Part shown: positions 6,104 through 8,561 of the stretch, in pieces
Layout of the letters: each line of letters begins with the position of its first letter
Numbering within the stretch: the first letter of the stretch is position 1
DNA from: an uncultured Rubellimicrobium sp.
Lineage (GTDB): Bacteria; Pseudomonadota; Alphaproteobacteria; Rhodobacterales; Rhodobacteraceae
Direction of reading: 5' to 3'
Length of the DNA stretch: 8,561 bases
Assembly: GCA_902805995.1 (NCBI GenBank)
Contig: CADCUU010000045.1
Span: 1 to 8,561, forward strand
Position numbers and translations under genes: made by a program
The notes under the pieces: generated by a model
Told to the model about the DNA's origin: nothing
What the model saw: the letters and a program-made list of their open reading frames with translations, nothing else
The model's database searches: none

Positions 6104-6184
6104 CAGAAACACGGCCTCGGGGTCAAGGAGCTCGATACATCCTGAGGGAGATCGCCTTGGAACTGGCGACATCGAGGGCACGGG

Positions 6185-7159
6185 ATGATTCGTTCGCTGC
6201 GGGAAGCTGAGTGGCCCACGCTGTCGTTGCTGCTGGGATGTTACGGGCTCTGGGGGCTGGCGCTGTTCTGGCTGCCGGGGCTGACGCTCTGGCTCGCGGT
6301 GCCGGTGGCGGGCTGGGCGATCGCGCAGCATTCCTCGCTCCAGCACGAGGCCATTCATGGGCATCCGTTCCGGGACCGGCGGTGGAACGAGGTGCTGGTG
6401 TTTCCGGCGCTGGCGCTCGTCGTGCCCTATCGGCGGTTCCGGGACAGCCACCTCGCCCATCATCAGGACGCGATCCTGACCGACCCCTATGACGACCCCG
6501 AGTCGAACTACATGGCCGAGCGGGACTGGGGGTCGCTGCCCGGCTGGCTGCGCATGGTGCTGCGCGTGAACAACACGCTGGGGGGACGGATGGTCCTTGG
6601 GCCGGTGGTCGGGCAGGCGTTCTGGATGCTGGGGGACTGGCGGCTCGCACGGGCGGGCGACCGGCGTGTCATAAAGGGGTGGCTGTGGCACCTGCCCGCC
6701 GTGGGTGTGGCGCTGGCGGTGGTGGCCGTGTCGGAGATGCCGTTCTGGGCGTATCTCCTGTCGGCCTATCTCGGGCTGTCGCTCCTCAAGATCAGGACCT
6801 TCCTGGAGCATCAGGCGCATGAGAAGGCGCGGGGGCGGACCGTCATCATCGAGGATCGGGGGCCGTTCGCCCTCCTGTTCCTCAACAACAACCTGCATGT
6901 CGTGCATCACATGCATCCGCGCGTGCCGTGGTACCGGCTGCCCGAGCTCTATCGGGGCAACCGGGCGCGGTATCTGGGCGTGAACGGGGGCTACCGCTAC
7001 GGGTCGTATCTGGAGATCTTTGGGCGTTACCTGTTCCGGGCGAAGGACCCGGTGCCGCATCCGCTGTTGCGGCGAGGGTCAGTCCCGGTGGCCGCCGAAG
7101 CCGTGCATCCGGCGCGACCACTGGATCCCTACTATCGCGCCCTTGAACCGGGGGAGTAG
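6185..7159 (+). CDS. Membrane fatty acid desaturase family protein (three histidine boxes)
   Basis: Integral membrane di-iron enzyme of the fatty acid desaturase/hydroxylase superfamily, 324 residues. Histidine boxes are HEAIHGH (54-60), HLAHH (89-93) and HVVHHMHP (238-245); EHQAH at 208-212 is a further histidine pair often seen in this group. Hydrophobic segments lie at about 12-49, 69-81 and 170-203. The substrate could be an acyl lipid, or a carotenoid as in the related CrtW ketolases, but the length and boxes fit a general acyl desaturase better. GAGGG (6174-6178) lies six bases before the ATG at 6185, supporting this start. The gene is divergent from the XRE regulator. Its last 26 codons (residues 299-324, after PHPLLRRG) run antisense through the conserved C-terminal coding region of DUF983, so this tail is probably a dispensable extension. 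Confidence 0.9.
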   Translation: MIRSLREAEWPTLSLLLGCYGLWGLALFWLPGLTLWLAVPVAGWAIAQHSSLQHEAIHGHPFRDRRWNEVLVFPALALVVPYRRFRDSHLAHHQDAILTDPYDDPESNYMAERDWGSLPGWLRMVLRVNNTLGGRMVLGPVVGQAFWMLGDWRLARAGDRRVIKGWLWHLPAVGVALAVVAVSEMPFWAYLLSAYLGLSLLKIRTFLEHQAHEKARGRTVIIEDRGPFALLFLNNNLHVVHHMHPRVPWYRLPELYRGNRARYLGVNGGYRYGSYLEIFGRYLFRAKDPVPHPLLRRGSVPVAAEAVHPARPLDPYYRALEPGE

Positions 7160-7567
7160 CCACAGCGACAGGCCCACGGAAAAGACCGTGAGGAGCGTGG
7201 CGAAGACCAGGGGCTCGGGCCGGAACTGCACCCAGACGAAGTGCATGACGAAGGCCATGATGTGCCCGACCACTAGGATCGTAAGGTAGGCGGGGCCATC
7301 GTCGGCGCGGTGATGCTTGAGCACTTCGCCGCAGGCGGGGCAGGAGTCGTTGACCTTGAGATAGCCGTCGAAGAGCCGCCCCTCTCCGCAATGGGGGCAG
7401 CGGCGCAGGAAGCCGCGGCGCACGGCGGGCCAGAAGGGGCGATCTTCCTCGATCACGGCCGTGCCTTGGGCGGCCTCGGCGCGGTCGGTCCGACGCGTTC
7501 GGCCTTCGATCATGCCCGGCGCGGCCATGACGCGCTCGGTCTTGGAGATCTGGACTTGGTCGTCCAT
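7079..7567 (-). CDS. DUF983 family membrane protein with zinc-ribbon-like motif
   Basis: A 162-residue protein of unknown function. Two CxxC knuckles, CPHCG (57-61) and CPACG (76-80), probably bind one zinc. Between and after them come LFDGYLKVNDSC and HHRADDGPAYLTI, the family's strongest conserved stretches. Two transmembrane helices are predicted at about 94-113 and 119-139. The C-terminus KGAIVGIQWSRRMHGFGG is the signature of the alphaproteobacterial members. The first ~40 residues are polar and variable. The ATG at 7567 has GAGGA (complement of 7573-7577) five bases upstream; M14 is a less likely alternative. Its final 26 codons plus stop overlap the desaturase 3' end on the other strand, in the same codon register. 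It may be cotranscribed with argF, 168 bases upstream, but a hairpin intervenes. Confidence 0.92.
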   Translation of the reverse strand: MDDQVQISKTERVMAAPGMIEGRTRRTDRAEAAQGTAVIEEDRPFWPAVRRGFLRRCPHCGEGRLFDGYLKVNDSCPACGEVLKHHRADDGPAYLTILVVGHIMAFVMHFVWVQFRPEPLVFATLLTVFSVGLSLWLLPRFKGAIVGIQWSRRMHGFGGHRD

Positions 7568-7619
7568 GGCGGTCCTCGGAGATTATGGGGGCTGAAAGCT
7601 GCCCCGATGATCTGGACCT

Positions 7620-7645
7620 CTGCCCCCCTGTTGGGAAGGGGGCAG
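7620..7645. terminator. 8-bp hairpin between argF and the DUF983 gene
   Basis: CTGCCCCC (7620-7627) and GGGGGCAG (7638-7645) form a perfect stem around a 10-base loop, about 90 bases beyond the argF stop and about 50 before the DUF983 start. It has no T-run. It may end or attenuate argF transcription. A smaller stem, AGGCG/CGCCT around GGGG (7699-7712), lies closer to the argF stop. The rest of the 7568-7735 spacer shows nothing else recognisable. Confidence 0.4.
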
Positions 7646-7735
7646 GTTGTCGCTGGCGGCGCCTTGTCGCGGCGGAGAGTGGTGCGTGTCGTGGTCAGAG
7701 GCGGGGGCGCCTGGTTCCTGGGCGGTGGCCCGGCG

Positions 7736-8561
7736 TCAGACGCCCAGGCACCAGCGCATCACGGCCTTCTGGGCGTGGAGGCGGTTCTCGGCCTCGTCCC
7801 AGATGACCGACTGCGGGCCGTCCATCACGGCGCTCGTCACCTCGTCCTCGCGGTGGGCGGGGAGGCAGTGCATGAACAGCGCGTCGGGCTTGGCCGCGGC
7901 CATCAGGCGTTCGTTGACCTGATAGGGGCGGAGCTGGTTGTGGCGACGCTCCTTGGCGGACTGGGGGTCGTGCATGGAGACCCAGGTGTCGGTGACGATC
8001 AGGTCCGCGCCGCGCACGGCGTCGAAGGGGTCGCGCAGGACCTCGGCCTTCGCCCCTTTGGCGCGGGCGAAGTCGAGGTGGGCGCGCTCCGGGTCGAGCG
8101 TTTCCGGGCCGGTGAAGGCGATGTCGAAGCCGAACTGGCCCGCGGCCTGCGCCCAGGAGGCGAAGACGTTGTTGCCGTCGCCCGACCACACGACCCGGCG
8201 GCCCGCGATGTCGCCGCGATGCTCCTCGTAGGTCATCACGTCGGCCATGATCTGGCAGGGATGGGTGCGGTTCGTGAGGCCGTTGATGACGGGGACGGTC
8301 GCGTGCTCGGCCATCTCAAGGAGCGTCGCCTCCTCGAAGGTGCGGATCATGATGAGGTCGACGTAGCGCGACAGGACCCGCGCGGTGTCGGCGATCGTCT
8401 CTCCGTGGCCGAGCTGCATGTCGGCGCCGGAGAGGACCATGGTCTCGCCGCCCATCTGGCGGACGCCCACGTCGAAGGAGACGCGGGTGCGGGTGGAGGG
8501 CTTCTCGAAGATCAGGGCGACCATGCGGCCCCGGAGCGGCTGGCTGTCGTCGGCCATTCCC
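7736..8561 (-). CDS. argF: Ornithine carbamoyltransferase, 5' end outside window
   Basis: Joins carbamoyl phosphate to ornithine to give citrulline in arginine biosynthesis; cytosolic, normally a trimer. Visible motifs in order are FEKPSTRTR (carbamoyl phosphate binding), [21 protein letters not shown] (start of the ornithine domain), DTWVSMHD (ornithine loop) and [11 protein letters not shown] with the catalytic cysteine, ending MRWCLGV. The frame is open to the window edge. Alphaproteobacterial members are about 305-310 residues and have roughly 35 residues before the point seen here, so the ATG at 8557 is internal and the true start lies beyond base 8561. HCLP and the SMH loop favour ornithine rather than aspartate carbamoyltransferase. 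The gene is often called argF or argI; biosynthetic argF is the natural reading here. Confidence 0.97.
   Translation of the reverse strand, partial: GMADDSQPLRGRMVALIFEKPSTRTRVSFDVGVRQMGGETMVLSGADMQLGHGETIADTARVLSRYVDLIMIRTFEEATLLEMAEHATVPVINGLTNRTHPCQIMADVMTYEEHRGDIAGRRVVWSGDGNNVFASWAQAAGQFGFDIAFTGPETLDPERAHLDFARAKGAKAEVLRDPFDAVRGADLIVTDTWVSMHDPQSAKERRHNQLRPYQVNERLMAAAKPDALFMHCLPAHREDEVTSAVMDGPQSVIWDEAENRLHAQKAVMRWCLGV

Noticed and set aside
6067..6219. Earlier ATG (6219) for the regulator
   Set aside because: The added 51 residues are Cys/Pro/Ser-rich, contain no family sequence and overlap the desaturase 5' end; the HTH protein starts naturally at MLRKLDK.
5126..7060. 644-codon minus-strand open frame across the desaturase and regulator
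   Set aside because: It is Pro/Arg-rich, has no recognisable domain, and lies antisense to the desaturase and in a wrong frame of the regulator. It is a composition artefact.
8555..8557. ATG at 8557 as the true argF start
   Set aside because: Known ornithine carbamoyltransferases have about 35 further residues before this point, and the frame stays open to the window edge.

Overview
The window is about two-thirds G+C or more, and its gene content looks alphaproteobacterial, most likely Rhodobacterales (Roseobacter/Rhodobacter-like). The clues are a class 2 pyrD next to a DUF952 gene, an alphaproteobacterial-type ornithine carbamoyltransferase, and a DUF983 protein with the C-terminal KGAIVG..W..RMHGFG signature typical of that order. 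It reads as ordinary chromosome. I see no transposase, integrase, CRISPR array or phage gene.

Layout, left to right. (1) A leftward pair: a DUF952 protein followed by pyrD, joined by a 4-base GTGA stop/start overlap; pyrD runs off the left edge. (2) A rightward pair: a secreted UshA-like 5'-nucleotidase/metallophosphatase with a 9-residue Ala/Pro/Glu repeat tail, then a SRAP (YedK/HMCES-type) abasic-site DNA-protein crosslinking protein. A perfect 9-bp hairpin with a TTCG loop lies between them. (3) A complete tRNA-Gly(UCC) gene facing a leftward RTX calcium-binding repeat protein, with a GC-rich inverted repeat between their 3' ends. (4) A leftward XRE-type regulator divergent from a rightward three-histidine-box membrane desaturase. 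Their shared 118-bp spacer carries repeated GTTGC elements. (5) A leftward DUF983 membrane zinc-ribbon protein whose 3' end overlaps the desaturase 3' end by 81 bp on opposite strands. (6) The leftward argF (ornithine carbamoyltransferase), cut at its 5' end by the right edge.

How the genes relate: most are independent housekeeping or single-function genes. pyrD (pyrimidine synthesis) and argF (arginine synthesis) are unlinked in direction and merely fall at opposite edges. The nucleotidase would supply nucleosides and phosphate from the periplasm, and the SRAP protein protects abasic sites in single-stranded DNA. The best candidate for a functional unit is the divergent regulator/desaturase pair, which may control membrane lipid unsaturation. 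I do not find strong evidence for a new biological system. The points most worth checking are the antisense-overlapping desaturase/DUF983 3' ends, the regulator/desaturase control region, the hairpin before the SRAP start, the nucleotidase repeat tail, and the RTX protein with no visible effector domain or exporter genes.
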